A stretch of DNA of 64,000 bases from NCBI RefSeq assembly GCF_900460955.1, contig NZ_UFUW01000001.1:372001-436000 (forward strand), read 5' to 3'. The position numbers and the translations under genes are program-made. Below, one piece after another: positions 18,701 to 27,209 of this stretch (the first letter of the stretch is position 1; each line of letters begins with the position of its first letter). The notes under the pieces were generated by a model, which had not been told where the DNA came from, searched no databases, and saw only the letters and a list, made by a program, of their open reading frames with translations. Source of the DNA: Cardiobacterium valvarum. Lineage in GTDB: Bacteria; Pseudomonadota; Gammaproteobacteria; Cardiobacteriales; Cardiobacteriaceae.

Positions 18701-19382
18701 CATCGTTGATGCGGGTTTTGATAAAAATGTACATAAAGGTTGGAAAGTCCTGCTGAAGGCATCCTCGACAGATGGTGACTACTTAGTAAGTGCCGAAAAG
18801 GCGGTGTCTCAGCCGGGCATGTTGCTCAGCACGGCTTTTATCTCTACTAGGATTTATCGCGTGAAAGAGGTTGAAACAAAACTACCGCCGCAGGCTAATC
18901 CTAGAATGACTTGTTATGAGTCCGAATCCAGTGTAGATACAAAAGGTACAAGTTGGACTATGGCAATAAATGCTTTTACTGGTGCAGGTCCGGATATTAA
19001 AAGAGGTGGATACTTTACTGATAAAGGAGGTAATGCCCAAAACCACGCTGGAAAAGATGAAGGGTATATTACTTCTGCCGTAAATATCATTGATACCGCA
19101 AAGGTTGAGCCGAATGCAAGGCAGTTAGGTGTTAATGGCAACTTGGGACAAGGAGAGGCAGAGTCTCTTGAGAATCCTGGACAAAATCTCGGTAGAAATG
19201 ACTGCCTTGCTAAAACATCCAAATGGGGAAATTTAAGAGCTATTCAAGAAGATGATCCTTCTACTGGTGGAGGGACGACGCCTACGGAAGGAGCTGGCAG
19301 AGTAGACGTCCAGCCATTAGGTGGAAAACGTTGTGGCGATCCTTCCTTTATTCGCGGCATCAAACGTGAAATCCTGTTGTAA
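15702..19382 (+). CDS. pilY1: Type IV pilus tip adhesin/biogenesis factor PilY1
   Basis: 1226 aa. Signal peptide (RPLLLTTVVGVVCQQYAIAQ), then a Pro-rich linker. A vWA-like N-terminal half carries the MIDAS motif DDSGS in NVMFFIDDSGSMQQ, with long Trp/Tyr-rich insertions. The C-terminal half is the PilY1 beta-propeller, containing a calcium loop DSDINGVVDVAYAGD beginning at residue 885. The protein acts at the pilus tip with minor pilins and blocks PilT-driven retraction when calcium is bound. The start at 15702 follows GGAG by 6 nt; the ATG at 15699 and a TTG at 15660 are alternatives. It is unusual in being the first gene of the operon. Confidence 0.93.
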   Translation: MKTQRKMGIPLRPLLLTTVVGVVCQQYAIAQTTPTPPPAATTDERTSPFLPRPPQFNSYSVKAGATGVRPNVMFFIDDSGSMQQGINYVPGRRYKNWALNRDCSWSVQYNRTHRDKCFYIFYDVNNRGNISGSESNGARPRRYVTFSADTRMQVAIDGMHAILDSYDGKVNWSLYSLWGTEKRHLMGGKPDWGRWFDTEEWQIPGIWSYWDNRYKTYAIPAPVDFVGTAAEMRDYVNSLSPYLDTPTTDRYIRAIRVIRDNIKYRCQKNYIVVLSDGDANTDEIPGYPYEERYTNETGFLDWEKKYYGTFKRWGIDKNAQSEGPWYRFSLPGSREEYWYHPYYGRTRYNGEGWNGIGLFSHTLRDKDLIPSGGRPDKANDSKDAEGGDWDDPKFPKQLITTYAVGFGNDLSADGITYLRGAASCPNCYYQTNDGNRLKEIFGEILNEIAKETKTPSVRTRGTSTPSVSGSSIASIAASLSLDTDKWASVMLFNFFDDKGTAIDEAIKPKPAKYDDRVVLVNNGKTDGSGIYWLTATDTARRVDFALTSEQEFRDAFVPWILRDPGKTDKQIQDAANNITPRRISTYRVRTDTAGDVYRQMGDVLGTPTIALGKDVAGKQKYVITAANDGMTYIFESTAGTSAGTPYALKLNYLPAGMQRESSDDSLTVGKTLPLIAEDGYGKENILKPHLYLNNGGISWLLTAKTRGFKQQYVMMGNMGQGGRGAYALSIAGEKRDGAGSTGMEAGGQTQWQTSVPMWETEKGVNNGLGYTVSSPTIAQVATQWDAGSKKPKLETGVRVYAFLANGYRPGVYDDAGNFTPNLGVNAYDRTPTLYVYEMMGQEFGLNARAGSLTEGDRPGTLVKKIPVPPGPDVGPGALSTPLLVDSDINGVVDVAYAGDQFGNLYRFDLRGEPSTWKAVMIYKGDKKQPITAAPAVYRNSEKNYVVVFGTGSDVFKHDLKDTNQQMIAGIYDDLSIDTPAVLTNDSLFTQTFTESDKKRYIVDAGFDKNVHKGWKVLLKASSTDGDYLVSAEKAVSQPGMLLSTAFISTRIYRVKEVETKLPPQANPRMTCYESESSVDTKGTSWTMAINAFTGAGPDIKRGGYFTDKGGNAQNHAGKDEGYITSAVNIIDTAKVEPNARQLGVNGNLGQGEAESLENPGQNLGRNDCLAKTSKWGNLRAIQEDDPSTGGGTTPTEGAGRVDVQPLGGKRCGDPSFIRGIKREILL

Positions 19383-19396
19383 CAGGAGGATGTCCT

Positions 19397-19957
19397 ATGG
19401 AAAAGAGAAAAAATAAATTGGTGGGTACATTATGTACCCACCAAAAAGGAATGACATTACTGGAGATCGTTATCTCTATGTTAATTGTTGCCTTAGGCTT
19501 AGCAATGAGTGTATCCATGATCCAAACAGCTAACCGCTTTGGTGATACCGCAGAATTTACGGCATTTGCCCAACAGAAAAGCCAGCAAATTATTGATGCT
19601 ATGCGCGCTAATAATATTGCGCGAGATACCTATTTGTTGGATTGGGAAAACACTGCGACACAGGGCAATATAGACTATAAGCAATTGTATAATAACTTAA
19701 ACGCAATATATGACGTAACAGATATTACAGGAAGACTTAGATGCAAGAATAGCGGCAGATGTACAGAATCAGAAAATATTGCTAAGCAAGATATGAAGGT
19801 ATGGATAGAAGAGATCCGTTCATTGCCGGGTGGCCGAGGCATAATTAGACAAAGAGATAATCAATATGAAGTGGTTGTAATGTGGCGTCATGTTTCTGAA
19901 ACGGATCGTGGCGAAGACACACCAGTACAGGGAACACGAGTATGGTTTACTCTATAA
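19397..19957 (+). CDS. pilV: Minor pilin PilV
   Basis: 186 aa. Prepilin signal KGMTLLEIVISMLIVALGLAM, with cleavage after Gly and Glu at +5, preceded by a long basic leader. The N-terminal helix and length fit the PilV family (the pilus modification/priming complex). A CGRCT-type region has a close Cys pair (RCKNSGRC). It sits 14 nt after pilY1 with AGGAGG upstream. The sequence is markedly AT-richer than the flanking housekeeping genes. Confidence 0.88.
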   Translation: MEKRKNKLVGTLCTHQKGMTLLEIVISMLIVALGLAMSVSMIQTANRFGDTAEFTAFAQQKSQQIIDAMRANNIARDTYLLDWENTATQGNIDYKQLYNNLNAIYDVTDITGRLRCKNSGRCTESENIAKQDMKVWIEEIRSLPGGRGIIRQRDNQYEVVVMWRHVSETDRGEDTPVQGTRVWFTL

Positions 19958-19968
19958 ATAGGGGTGGT

Positions 19969-21093
19969 ATGAAAATGAAGTCTGTGAAAAAACAAAAAGG
20001 ACTATCGCTGATAGAACTTATGGTGGCAATGGGATTGGGAGTGCTCCTACTAATGGCCTTAACAACGTTATTTATTACTGCCAATGAATCTTCGAAGCGA
20101 CGTTCTACCTCGGAAAATTTGGATGAAGTGGCTCGTCAAGTAATGGAGAGATTGAGTCATGATTTGCATGAAGCAGGGTATCTAGATCCGTTTTCCAGCG
20201 CATCAGCCGCAAAAAGTGCTCTTGACCTAGAAGATCCACATGTACTTGCTATTTACGCTAGACAAAAAGATAACTTGACAGGCAATCTTAAAGAGGCGAC
20301 AACATTAGGGAAGTTTACCAATGGTCAGGTAGTTCCCCTACTAGGGTGTAACGGTGATTTTAGTGGGTCCTCACGACCATCACTGACACAATTAGCCACT
20401 TGTGATGGGAATACTCTTCAAGTGCGACAGTCCATACAGATGGGCTATCAAACTGTTACACCTGATAATCTCAAAAATCAGACACCGTCGGCAGATGGTA
20501 AACAAAGGCCGTCACCTTCCTTAACCTCGAAAGAGCAGGAAAAAAGTAGTCTTAGCGGCGCAGGCAAAGATTGTATTGGAAGAGATGTGGAGGATGCTAG
20601 GGGGCTTGTGGTAAATCGTTACAGCGTACGTATAAATAATGGTATAGGTAACTTCGGTTGTAGCAGCAGTGCTGCTAGAGAATGGCAGAGTATCATCGAA
20701 GGTGTTGAAGAAATGTCTTTTCGCTATCTGATAACTCCAGCGAATAATACCCCGGCTGGCGAAACCCTAAAAATTAGTGAATCTACCAGTGGACGGGAGG
20801 TTTTAAAATATCTTCCAGCATCAAAAGTTGAAGATGAGGATTTGAAATGGGCGAGCGTGGTAGGGGTAGAGGTGTGTCTGATCGTTGCTGTTGAGCCTAC
20901 GGACAGAACTAGGGAGGCATTTTTTGCCAAGGTACAGCCTAATGTACCAACGTGTGCTCGTCAGGCTGGTATTAATGCAACCGCTGCGGAAGCTCCGTTT
21001 GCCGCAGATATTGCAAGAGCGGAAGGAAATTCTCGCCTATATAAACGGTATGTACAAGTAATTAGCATGCCTAACAGTTTATATCTCCCCTGA
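19969..21093 (+). CDS. pilW: Minor pilin PilW
   Basis: 374 aa from the ATG at 19969. The prepilin motif KGLSLIELMVAMGLGVLLLMAL is followed by ANESSKRRSTSENLDEVARQVMERLSHDLHEAGYLDPF, typical of PilW. The chosen start leaves a short basic leader; an in-frame upstream start at 19942 overlaps pilV and lacks a ribosome site. It is part of the PilV-PilW-PilX initiation complex that primes pilus assembly and presents PilY1. Confidence 0.88.
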   Translation: MKMKSVKKQKGLSLIELMVAMGLGVLLLMALTTLFITANESSKRRSTSENLDEVARQVMERLSHDLHEAGYLDPFSSASAAKSALDLEDPHVLAIYARQKDNLTGNLKEATTLGKFTNGQVVPLLGCNGDFSGSSRPSLTQLATCDGNTLQVRQSIQMGYQTVTPDNLKNQTPSADGKQRPSPSLTSKEQEKSSLSGAGKDCIGRDVEDARGLVVNRYSVRINNGIGNFGCSSSAAREWQSIIEGVEEMSFRYLITPANNTPAGETLKISESTSGREVLKYLPASKVEDEDLKWASVVGVEVCLIVAVEPTDRTREAFFAKVQPNVPTCARQAGINATAAEAPFAADIARAEGNSRLYKRYVQVISMPNSLYLP

Positions 21094-21117
21094 TGGGGAA
21101 TATTGAGGATAATTGAA

Positions 21118-21894
21118 ATGAAAAAGAATATTTATGCGGGCAAGCAGGAAAAAGGCGTTGTTCTGCTCAGTTGCCTTGTTTTTCTGCTGATTTTGCTAGG
21201 GATTATTCGTTTTACCATGACTAGTTCTCGTTTAGAAGAGCGAAAAGCGGGAGCAGATTTTGAAATGCTGACAGCACGACAATCTGCTGATACTGCATTA
21301 CGAGCGGCAGAACGATTTATTCTTGAACAAGGGCGTCAACTTTGCTTGAAAGATAACTCTATTACACTCCCCCCAGGAAAAACACAAGAGAAATATTGCG
21401 ATGAACAGAATAAGGTAGAATGGGCCAATACCTTTTGGAGCAAGGAAAACAGCTCGCTTGATGATGCTTTTACTAAAGTAGGGGCAAAGAATTTGCTGAA
21501 TAAAGGAATTTATACACAGCAATATGTCATTGCCCAAAATTTTAATACAAGATGCCGTCCGTTTTGGATATGTATAGATTGGTCAGAAAATGCCAATCAG
21601 GTAAAAGTGACGGGAAAACAATTAGACTCCGCTGTCAATGTTGCACTTCCTTCCATAGAATGCAAGGAATGTCCAACAATATCTGGGTTGAAACCTCGCT
21701 ATATAATCGAACGTTTCCTCGCCAAGGAAATTAATGCTATGGATTTTCCTGATCTTGCCGCTGGAACACAGCTAAAAAGTGGTGACGTCGTGGTCTTCCG
21801 AATTACCGCTATAGGCTTTGGTAATGGAGGTGGGAGTAATAATGTCAAGACGACAAATGCAGTTATGCAGGCTATTTATCTATTGAATGGCTAA
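21118..21894 (+). CDS. pilX: Minor pilin/assembly protein PilX
   Basis: 258 aa. The N-terminus KGVVLLSCLVFLLILLGIIRFTMTSSRLEERKAGADFEMLTARQSADTALRAAERFI matches the PilX N-terminal family, which has a hydrophobic helix but no canonical +5 Glu, then the LEER and AA-E blocks. GAGGA lies 8 nt before the ATG. Cys pairs (CRPFWIC, CKEC) suggest disulfides after export. Fourth gene of the operon. Confidence 0.87.
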   Translation: MKKNIYAGKQEKGVVLLSCLVFLLILLGIIRFTMTSSRLEERKAGADFEMLTARQSADTALRAAERFILEQGRQLCLKDNSITLPPGKTQEKYCDEQNKVEWANTFWSKENSSLDDAFTKVGAKNLLNKGIYTQQYVIAQNFNTRCRPFWICIDWSENANQVKVTGKQLDSAVNVALPSIECKECPTISGLKPRYIIERFLAKEINAMDFPDLAAGTQLKSGDVVVFRITAIGFGNGGGSNNVKTTNAVMQAIYLLNG

Positions 21895-21905
21895 AGGAGA
21901 TGGCT

Positions 21906-22415
21906 ATGCTGAAAAAGAATAAAGGTAAATGCCAAGCTTCGCGAGGCTTCACTATGCTTGAGCTTTTGGTCACAATAGCGATTTTAGGAATTCTAGTGGG
22001 TTTGGCTGCGCCAAACTATCGATCTATGATGGATCGGCAAAAAGTGCGTTCTGTACTTAATGAATGGAAAAGCTCCTTCTATTTTGCACAGAGTGAAGCT
22101 TTGCGCTTAAAAGATGGTGTAATTTTCTGTGCATCTGATGCTGATGGAAAGAGATGCAGCGGTAGCAGTGATTTTAGCAATGGCTGGCTCGTTTTACATG
22201 AAGTTGCAGGTCAGGATCCAGAGATATTGCAGGATAGCCCACTAACGGATAATAGAGTTAGGATTATTTTAGATGGCGGAACTTTGGGACAACTGAGATT
22301 CTTAGGAAACGGTCGTCCCAGTAATCTTAATGCAGGTGGTTCTATAACGGTAAAACTAAAGAACCACGAGCTGAAAGTAAATATTTCATCGGGCGGACGC
22401 TTGAGAGGAGCTTAA
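21906..22415 (+). CDS. fimT: GspH/FimT-family minor pseudopilin
   Basis: 169 aa. The leader KKNKGKCQASRG is followed by FTMLELLVTIAILGILVGLAAPNYRSMMDRQKVRSVLNEWKSSFYFAQSEALR, as in FimT/FimU. The start at 21906 is preferred because AAAGGAG directly abuts the earlier ATG at 21900. FimT of other species can bind DNA during natural transformation, while FimU primes pili; sequence alone does not separate them here. Confidence 0.82.
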   Translation: MLKKNKGKCQASRGFTMLELLVTIAILGILVGLAAPNYRSMMDRQKVRSVLNEWKSSFYFAQSEALRLKDGVIFCASDADGKRCSGSSDFSNGWLVLHEVAGQDPEILQDSPLTDNRVRIILDGGTLGQLRFLGNGRPSNLNAGGSITVKLKNHELKVNISSGGRLRGA

Positions 22416-22419
22416 TGTA

Positions 22420-22890
22420 ATGAAAATGAATAAAGGTTTTACTTTATTAGAGTTGCTCATTGTTATAGCAATACTGGCTATTATTATGGCGATTGCAATA
22501 CCTAATTATTCGCGATATGTTGTACGTGCTCAACGCGTGGAAGTACGCAATGCCTTACAAACGATTGCTCAACAAATTGATCAGAATTACCGAGTAACTC
22601 GTGATTATAGTAAATTGGCAAATGGGGATACCCTTAGTAATGCAACTATAAGCAGCTGGGGATTTGCGAGTGTACCTAGTAGTGCTAATAAACGTTATGA
22701 AATTAGTTTAAAGACTGTTACTGCAACTGGATATATCTTGCAAGCGCAAGCCTTTGGTAAGCAGGCGCACAGAGATAGGGATTGCGCCTATTTTTTCTAT
22801 AACCAAAGTGGCACAAAAATGGCATCAAAAACAGCGACACCCCCAAACGGTGGTCGCGATGAGACTTCATTAGAATGTTGGTCAAAATAG
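22420..22890 (+). CDS. pilE: PilE-like minor pilin
   Basis: 156 aa. Short leader MKMNKG, then FTLLELLIVIAILAIIMAIAIPNYSRYVVRAQRVEVRNALQTIAQQIDQNY: a canonical type IVa prepilin start with Glu+5. A C-terminal disulfide loop is suggested by RDCAYFFYNQSG and LECWSK. It matches the PilE minor pilins that end the fimU-pilE operon of Pseudomonas. Last gene before a strong hairpin. Confidence 0.87.
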   Translation: MKMNKGFTLLELLIVIAILAIIMAIAIPNYSRYVVRAQRVEVRNALQTIAQQIDQNYRVTRDYSKLANGDTLSNATISSWGFASVPSSANKRYEISLKTVTATGYILQAQAFGKQAHRDRDCAYFFYNQSGTKMASKTATPPNGGRDETSLECWSK

Positions 22891-22970
22891 CTTTTTATTA
22901 ATGAATATGTATTTAACTTAAATAATCGTAATTTATTTATAAATATTGATGCGAATCTCTTTTAACTTAG

Positions 22971-23005
22971 AAAGTTCTCTCCCGCTCATAGGAGAGAACT
23001 TTATT
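22971..23005 (+). terminator. Hairpin ending the pilus operon
   Basis: A perfect 12-bp stem, AAAGTTCTCTCC and GGAGAGAACTTT, with an 8-nt loop. The T tract is short, so this may be a terminator or an mRNA-stabilising 3' hairpin. The ~80 bases before it are very AT-rich and carry no gene. Confidence 0.65.
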
Positions 23006-23070
23006 AGATCTCTTGCGAAAATATTCATCTCATCGCATTAACCAGTCCTGCAATCAGATTTGCCCTTAAC

Positions 23071-23995
23071 CCATAGGTATCTACCTATTTCCACCCCGAA
23101 CAGCCCATGCGGCCTCTCTTATCTCTTCCGGTATCATAAACTCCAATAATTCTTGTGCTGACAATAGTTTAAGCATCCCTTCCAATAGCGCAGGGGCGGT
23201 AATCTCACGCCCCTTCTTCGTCTGTCGGCCCGATAGCCGCATCAGAAACTCACACAGCTGCCGCCCCGCTTCGCTCCGGTCACTTTGCAGTCGCCACACC
23301 TGCAGGCAGCTTTGAGCCACAATCAGCAACCGCTTGCAAATCCTTCCCCTGTCTCCTGCTGCCAGCCCTCCACCCGGTAGCCCGCGCTCTTCAACGGTTT
23401 GCAGTCGCTCTCGATCCGCCAGCGGTAGGCGTCATACTGTGCCGCTTCCCGCGCTGTAATTTCCGTATTCGTCAGCAGTATCCACGGCGCCATCGTCTTC
23501 CCCGCCGTCTTCAACCGCACGCAGTTCATTTTTGCTTTCAGCGGGGTATGCCGCCCTTTACCCATTTGGCGTTGGATTCCCGCGTCAATACAACTTCCGT
23601 CCCCGCCACTTGTTTGCCCTGGTAATGCACGTTTTTGTAGAAACTGTAGTTGGGTTCCCGCTCAAGTTCTTGTGCTTTGTACGTTTTGCCGTCGCGTGTC
23701 ACGCCGCTATATCCGCGCATCCGCACCAGGAATGGATGCCCCGCTGCGTCCCATTCGCGCAGGTGGTAAACGCTATCGGCTTCGCGGTCAATAACATGGA
23801 TAAGGCTTTGTTTTTTCGTGGGGTGGTTTTGCGCGGCGATGTGCGCCATGTGCAGGCCAGGTTCGTCTAGGTGCGATATTTTGTCGCTGTGGCCATAGCT
23901 GCTGTGCACGGTGTCTCTGGTCACGGGGTTTTGCGCCAATACGGCGAGAGGCTGTCCGTCAGCGGCGTAATCGTGATGGACAATGCCCACCTTTC
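23071..23995 (-). mobile_element. Degenerate IS4-type element, copy 2
   Basis: Starts at the same terminal sequence as copy 1 (CCATAGGTATCTACC at 23071). Minus-strand transposase pieces in three frames are visible: LAVLAQNPVTRDTVHSSYGHSDK...HVIDREADSVYHLREW (catalytic Asp region), then HTPLKAKMNCVRLK...YRWRIESDCKPLK (R-x3-E-x6-K), then LIVAQSCLQVWRLQSDRSEAG. At least two frameshifts inactivate it. The N-terminal end is lost where an IS630-type remnant begins. Confidence 0.8.
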
Positions 23996-24183
23996 ACAAG
24001 CGACAGGATACCTTGGATGCGTGCAGGCTGAGGGGAATATGGTGCTGTGGCTCCCGCCTATAGCTCGGATTTCAACCCGATAGAGAAGATGTGGGCATGG
24101 ATCAAGCGGTTGAGGAAACAATGGCGGTTAGCTGATGTGAATACCCTGCTGTTTTGGTTCCTAACGCTTGTGACTCTTTATTA
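23956..24183 (+). mobile_element. C-terminal remnant of an IS630-type transposase
   Basis: VIVMDNAHLSQ holds the second catalytic Asp of IS630/Tc1-type enzymes. After a one-base deletion in the CCGCC near 24060, the frame continues YSSDFNPIEKMWAWIKRLRKQWRLADVNTLL to a stop at 24183, carrying the catalytic Glu. The N-terminal half is missing. It abuts IS4-type copy 2. Confidence 0.75.
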
Positions 24184-24189
24184 ACTCTT

Positions 24190-24720
24190 TTTCTATATTA
24201 CCGCGCAAGCGAGGCGCTGGCACTGCTCGACAGCGGCGCGAGCGAAGCGGGCAGAGACAGTCCTACGCCTGACAGCACCCATCTGGTGCGCGACCGCGAC
24301 CCCCGTTTTCGCCCGCTGGATGGGTGAATACCGCGATCGTTATCCGGCGGTCAGCCTCGACATTATCCTCGATAACGACATGTGCGACCTCATCGGCGAA
24401 GGCATTAACCTCGTATGCGACAGCAAAACGCCCGCACCGACGCTGGTGATAAGCCCGCTTTTCACCGTGCAATTCGTACTGGTGGTCAGCCCCGCCTACC
24501 TGCGTTACCACGGCGTGCCGTAAACGCCGCTGGATGCTGCGCCAGTTGCTGCTGACGGGTGGCGGCATCGGCTATCTGCTGCTGTGGCTGATTGAAGGCG
24601 ACCTCGCCACCAGACGGCTGGTGCGCCTCCTGCCCGCCTACCCGGAACGCCGTCATCTCAGGCGAAAGTACGCAGCATGATTGATTTCCTCGTGGAAAAG
24701 GCGGCGGGAATAGCCGTTTG
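24190..24720 (+). pseudogene. LysR-type regulator, truncated and frameshifted
   Basis: Coding similarity to the LysR effector domain is spread over shifted frames: VFARWMGEYRDRYPAVSLDIILDNDMCDLIGEGINLVCDS, then LFTVQFVLVVSPAYLRYHGVP, then LLLTGGGIGYLLLWLIEGDLATRRLVRLLP, and finally MIDFLVEKAA. The DNA-binding N-terminus has been removed at the junction with the IS630 remnant. It cannot make a functional regulator. Confidence 0.75.
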
Positions 24721-24723
24721 CGC

Positions 24724-24963
24724 TCAATCCAGCTCGGCGGAGGCTGTGCAGAAACGGGCAATATCAGTGGCATCAAAGGGATAAATCAGCTCGCGGTCAC
24801 GGGCGGGATCGTAGAGGACGGGCACCAGCGTGTCATATTGTGTCCGTAAGGCGGGATCGCGGTCGATATTGACGCGCTGGGCGGGCACATCCGCCGTCGC
24901 CAGCAGCGCCGCCGCATCGGCACAGAGATGGCAACCCAGGCGGACATAAAGCAGATAAGACAT
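24724..24963 (-). CDS. Glutaredoxin-like (DUF836) protein
   Basis: 79 aa: MSYLLYVRLGCHLCADAAALL... with a CHLC redox motif and thioredoxin-fold features (VPVLYDP with cis-Pro, then ELIYPFD). It matches the small glutaredoxin-like DUF836/YfcF-type family. The frame continues upstream on the minus strand, but the family N-terminus begins at this ATG. Probably a cytoplasmic thiol oxidoreductase; partner unknown. It points away from gluQ, leaving a shared ~150-bp promoter region. Confidence 0.8.
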   Translation of the reverse strand: MSYLLYVRLGCHLCADAAALLATADVPAQRVNIDRDPALRTQYDTLVPVLYDPARDRELIYPFDATDIARFCTASAELD

Positions 24964-25109
24964 AAAGATTACCGGAAAAAACAGGCGGACATTGTATAAA
25001 GGACTGTGGCTAATCCGCATGGCGACGGTTTTTCGGCCACAATCTACTGCGCAAACCGAATGCCCACAGCCCCCTGGCACTTTCTGCCGCGTGATGCTAC
25101 AACAGCACC

Positions 25110-25973
25110 ATGAACACCATCCCCTATATCGGTCGCTTCGCGCCCACCCCCAGCGGGCCGCTGCACCTCGGCTCACTCGTTGCCGCCCTCGGCAGTTTCC
25201 TAGATGCCCGTGCGCACGGTGGGCGCTGGCTGCTGCGCGTGGAAGACGTGGACAGCAGCCGTAGCCGCTCCGACTACATCGCCGCGCAAATGCACTCGCT
25301 GCACTGTCACGGCCTGTGTCACGACGGCACGGTGCGGGTGCAATCGGCGCATATCGCCGACTACCTCGCCGCGCTCGACTGTTTACGCCCACACCTTTAC
25401 CCATGCGTATGCAGCCGCAAACACTGGCACGACGGCGCCCGTATGGGTGCATTAGGCTCAATTTACCCCGGTACCTGTCGCGGAAAAGTCCTCACCAGCC
25501 TCGCCCCGACGGACGCCGCCATCCGCCTGCGCTTGCCAGATACGACCGTGACCTTCCACGACCGCCTGCTGGGGGATTGCTGCTTCTCGCTGGCGGATGA
25601 TATCGGCGATCCCGTCCTGCGCCGCCGCGACGGCGACATCGCCTACGCACTGGCAGTGGTGATTGACGACGCCTTGCAAGGGGTGACGGACGTAGTGCGC
25701 GGACAAGACCTGGTGGCGGCAACGGCCATCCACCTCACCCTGCAAAGCCTGCTCGGCCTGCCGCAACCGCGCTACCTGCACCTGCCGCTGCTGCTCAACC
25801 CAGACGGCAGCAAACTGAGCAAGCAGAACCACGCCCCAGCCCTGAACGATGCAACCCCTGCGACTAACCTGCTCGCCGCCCTGCACCACCTCGGAGAAGA
25901 CTGCACGGACTACACCACCACGATGCCGGTGCCCTCCCTCCTGGAAGAAGCAGTGCGGCGCTGGTCGCGATGA
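25110..25973 (+). CDS. gluQ: Glutamyl-Q tRNA(Asp) synthetase
   Basis: 287 aa, a truncated GluRS-like enzyme. The HIGH-equivalent is APTPSGPLHLGSL, the KMSKS-equivalent is SKLSKQ, and the zinc-site cysteines are in YPCVCSRKHW and YPGTCRGK. It lacks the anticodon-binding domain. It attaches glutamate to queuosine in tRNA(Asp). It stands alone between IS debris on both sides. The downstream element begins within 30 nt of its stop, so the native 3' flank is gone. Confidence 0.94.
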   Translation: MNTIPYIGRFAPTPSGPLHLGSLVAALGSFLDARAHGGRWLLRVEDVDSSRSRSDYIAAQMHSLHCHGLCHDGTVRVQSAHIADYLAALDCLRPHLYPCVCSRKHWHDGARMGALGSIYPGTCRGKVLTSLAPTDAAIRLRLPDTTVTFHDRLLGDCCFSLADDIGDPVLRRRDGDIAYALAVVIDDALQGVTDVVRGQDLVAATAIHLTLQSLLGLPQPRYLHLPLLLNPDGSKLSKQNHAPALNDATPATNLLAALHHLGEDCTDYTTTMPVPSLLEEAVRRWSR

Positions 25974-26003
25974 GCGGCGTAAACTCTGGTTTTGCGCACC
26001 AGC

Positions 26004-27015
26004 GCAGCCCTCCACCCGGTAGCCCGCGCTCTTCAACGGTTTGCAGTCGCTCTCGATCCGCCAGCGGTAGGCGTCATACTGTGCCGCTTCCCGCGCTGTA
26101 ATTTCCGTATTCGTCAGCAGTATCCACGGCGCCATCGTCTTCCCCGCCGTCTTCAACCGCACGCAGTTCATTTTTGCTTTCAGCGGGGTATGCCGCCCTT
26201 TACCCATTTGGCGTTGGATTCCCGCGTCAATACAACTTCCGTCCCCGCCACTTGTTTGCCCTGGTAATGCACGTTTTTGTAGAAACTGTAGTTGGGTTCC
26301 CGCTCAAGTTCTTGTGCTTTGTACGTTTTGCCGTCGCGTGTCACGCCGCTATATCCGCGCATCCGCACCAGGAATGGATGCCCCGCCGCGTCCCATTCGC
26401 GCAGGTGGTAAACGCTATCGGCTTCGCGGTCAATAATATGGATAAGGCTTTGTTTTTCCGTGGGATAGTTTTGCGCGGCAATGTGCGCCATACGCAGGCC
26501 AGGTTCGTCCAGGTGCGACATTTTGTCGCTGTGGCCATAGCTGCTGTGCACGGTGTCTTTGGTCACGGGGTTTTGCGCCAATACAGCGGGGACTGTCCGT
26601 CAGCGGCGTTGATGGCGGGGCTGCTTTGCAGTTCGTGGCCCCGGTCATATGGGTGTGACAGGGTGTAGGTGTCGGTTTTGTTTTTGTGTTCAACGCCGGT
26701 TTTCGACCAGTCGTGAGCAACGGGGATGTGTTTCGCTGCGTGACGGCTGATGTTGTCACGCGTACCCGAAATCAGGGCGGCACTGGGTTTTTCGATGCTA
26801 ATCACTGGATTTTTCAGGAAACGGGACAGGTTTTACGTGTGGGTTTTGCGCTTGACGACGCTAAAGGGAACGCGCATACCGCCGAATGGTGTGCAGGGGT
26901 TGATGTGGTTTTTTACGTATCCTTGATAGCTACGGACAAGGCGCTTGTCGGTTTGGAGCAGTGCAGGTTCATTGTGTGTATGGTCGCTTGGGTAGGCTTC
27001 TCTGTTCATGCCGAT
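26004..27015 (-). mobile_element. Degenerate IS4-type element, copy 3
   Basis: Same transposase as copies 1 and 2 in broken frames. It keeps the most complete N-terminus: MNREAYPSDHTHNEPALLQTDKRLVRSYQGYVKN from about 27010 downward, then ISGTRDNISRHAAKHIPVAHDWSKTGVEHKNKT, then LAVLAQNPVTKDTV...IDREADSVYHLREW, then HTPLKAKMNC...YRWRIESDCKPLK. The C-terminal end is cut at about 26004, next to gluQ. Frameshifts near 26210, 26580 and 26830 inactivate it. It lies in the same orientation as copy 2. Confidence 0.8.
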
Positions 27016-27209
27016 AGTTTACAGCAGAGGCAGAGACTATAAACACGTTCTAAGAAGCACGGCCTTGGGTATGGCGAGTAGCGGGTGGTGGGGCATCTAT
27101 CGTGTGAGTGATTCCTGTTTTTACTCTGACGTTCCCAATCAATGAACTGACGGGTTTGAGGATAAGGGCGCTATCTATGTTTTTAGCGATGCAAAATTTG
27201 AGTAGGCTG

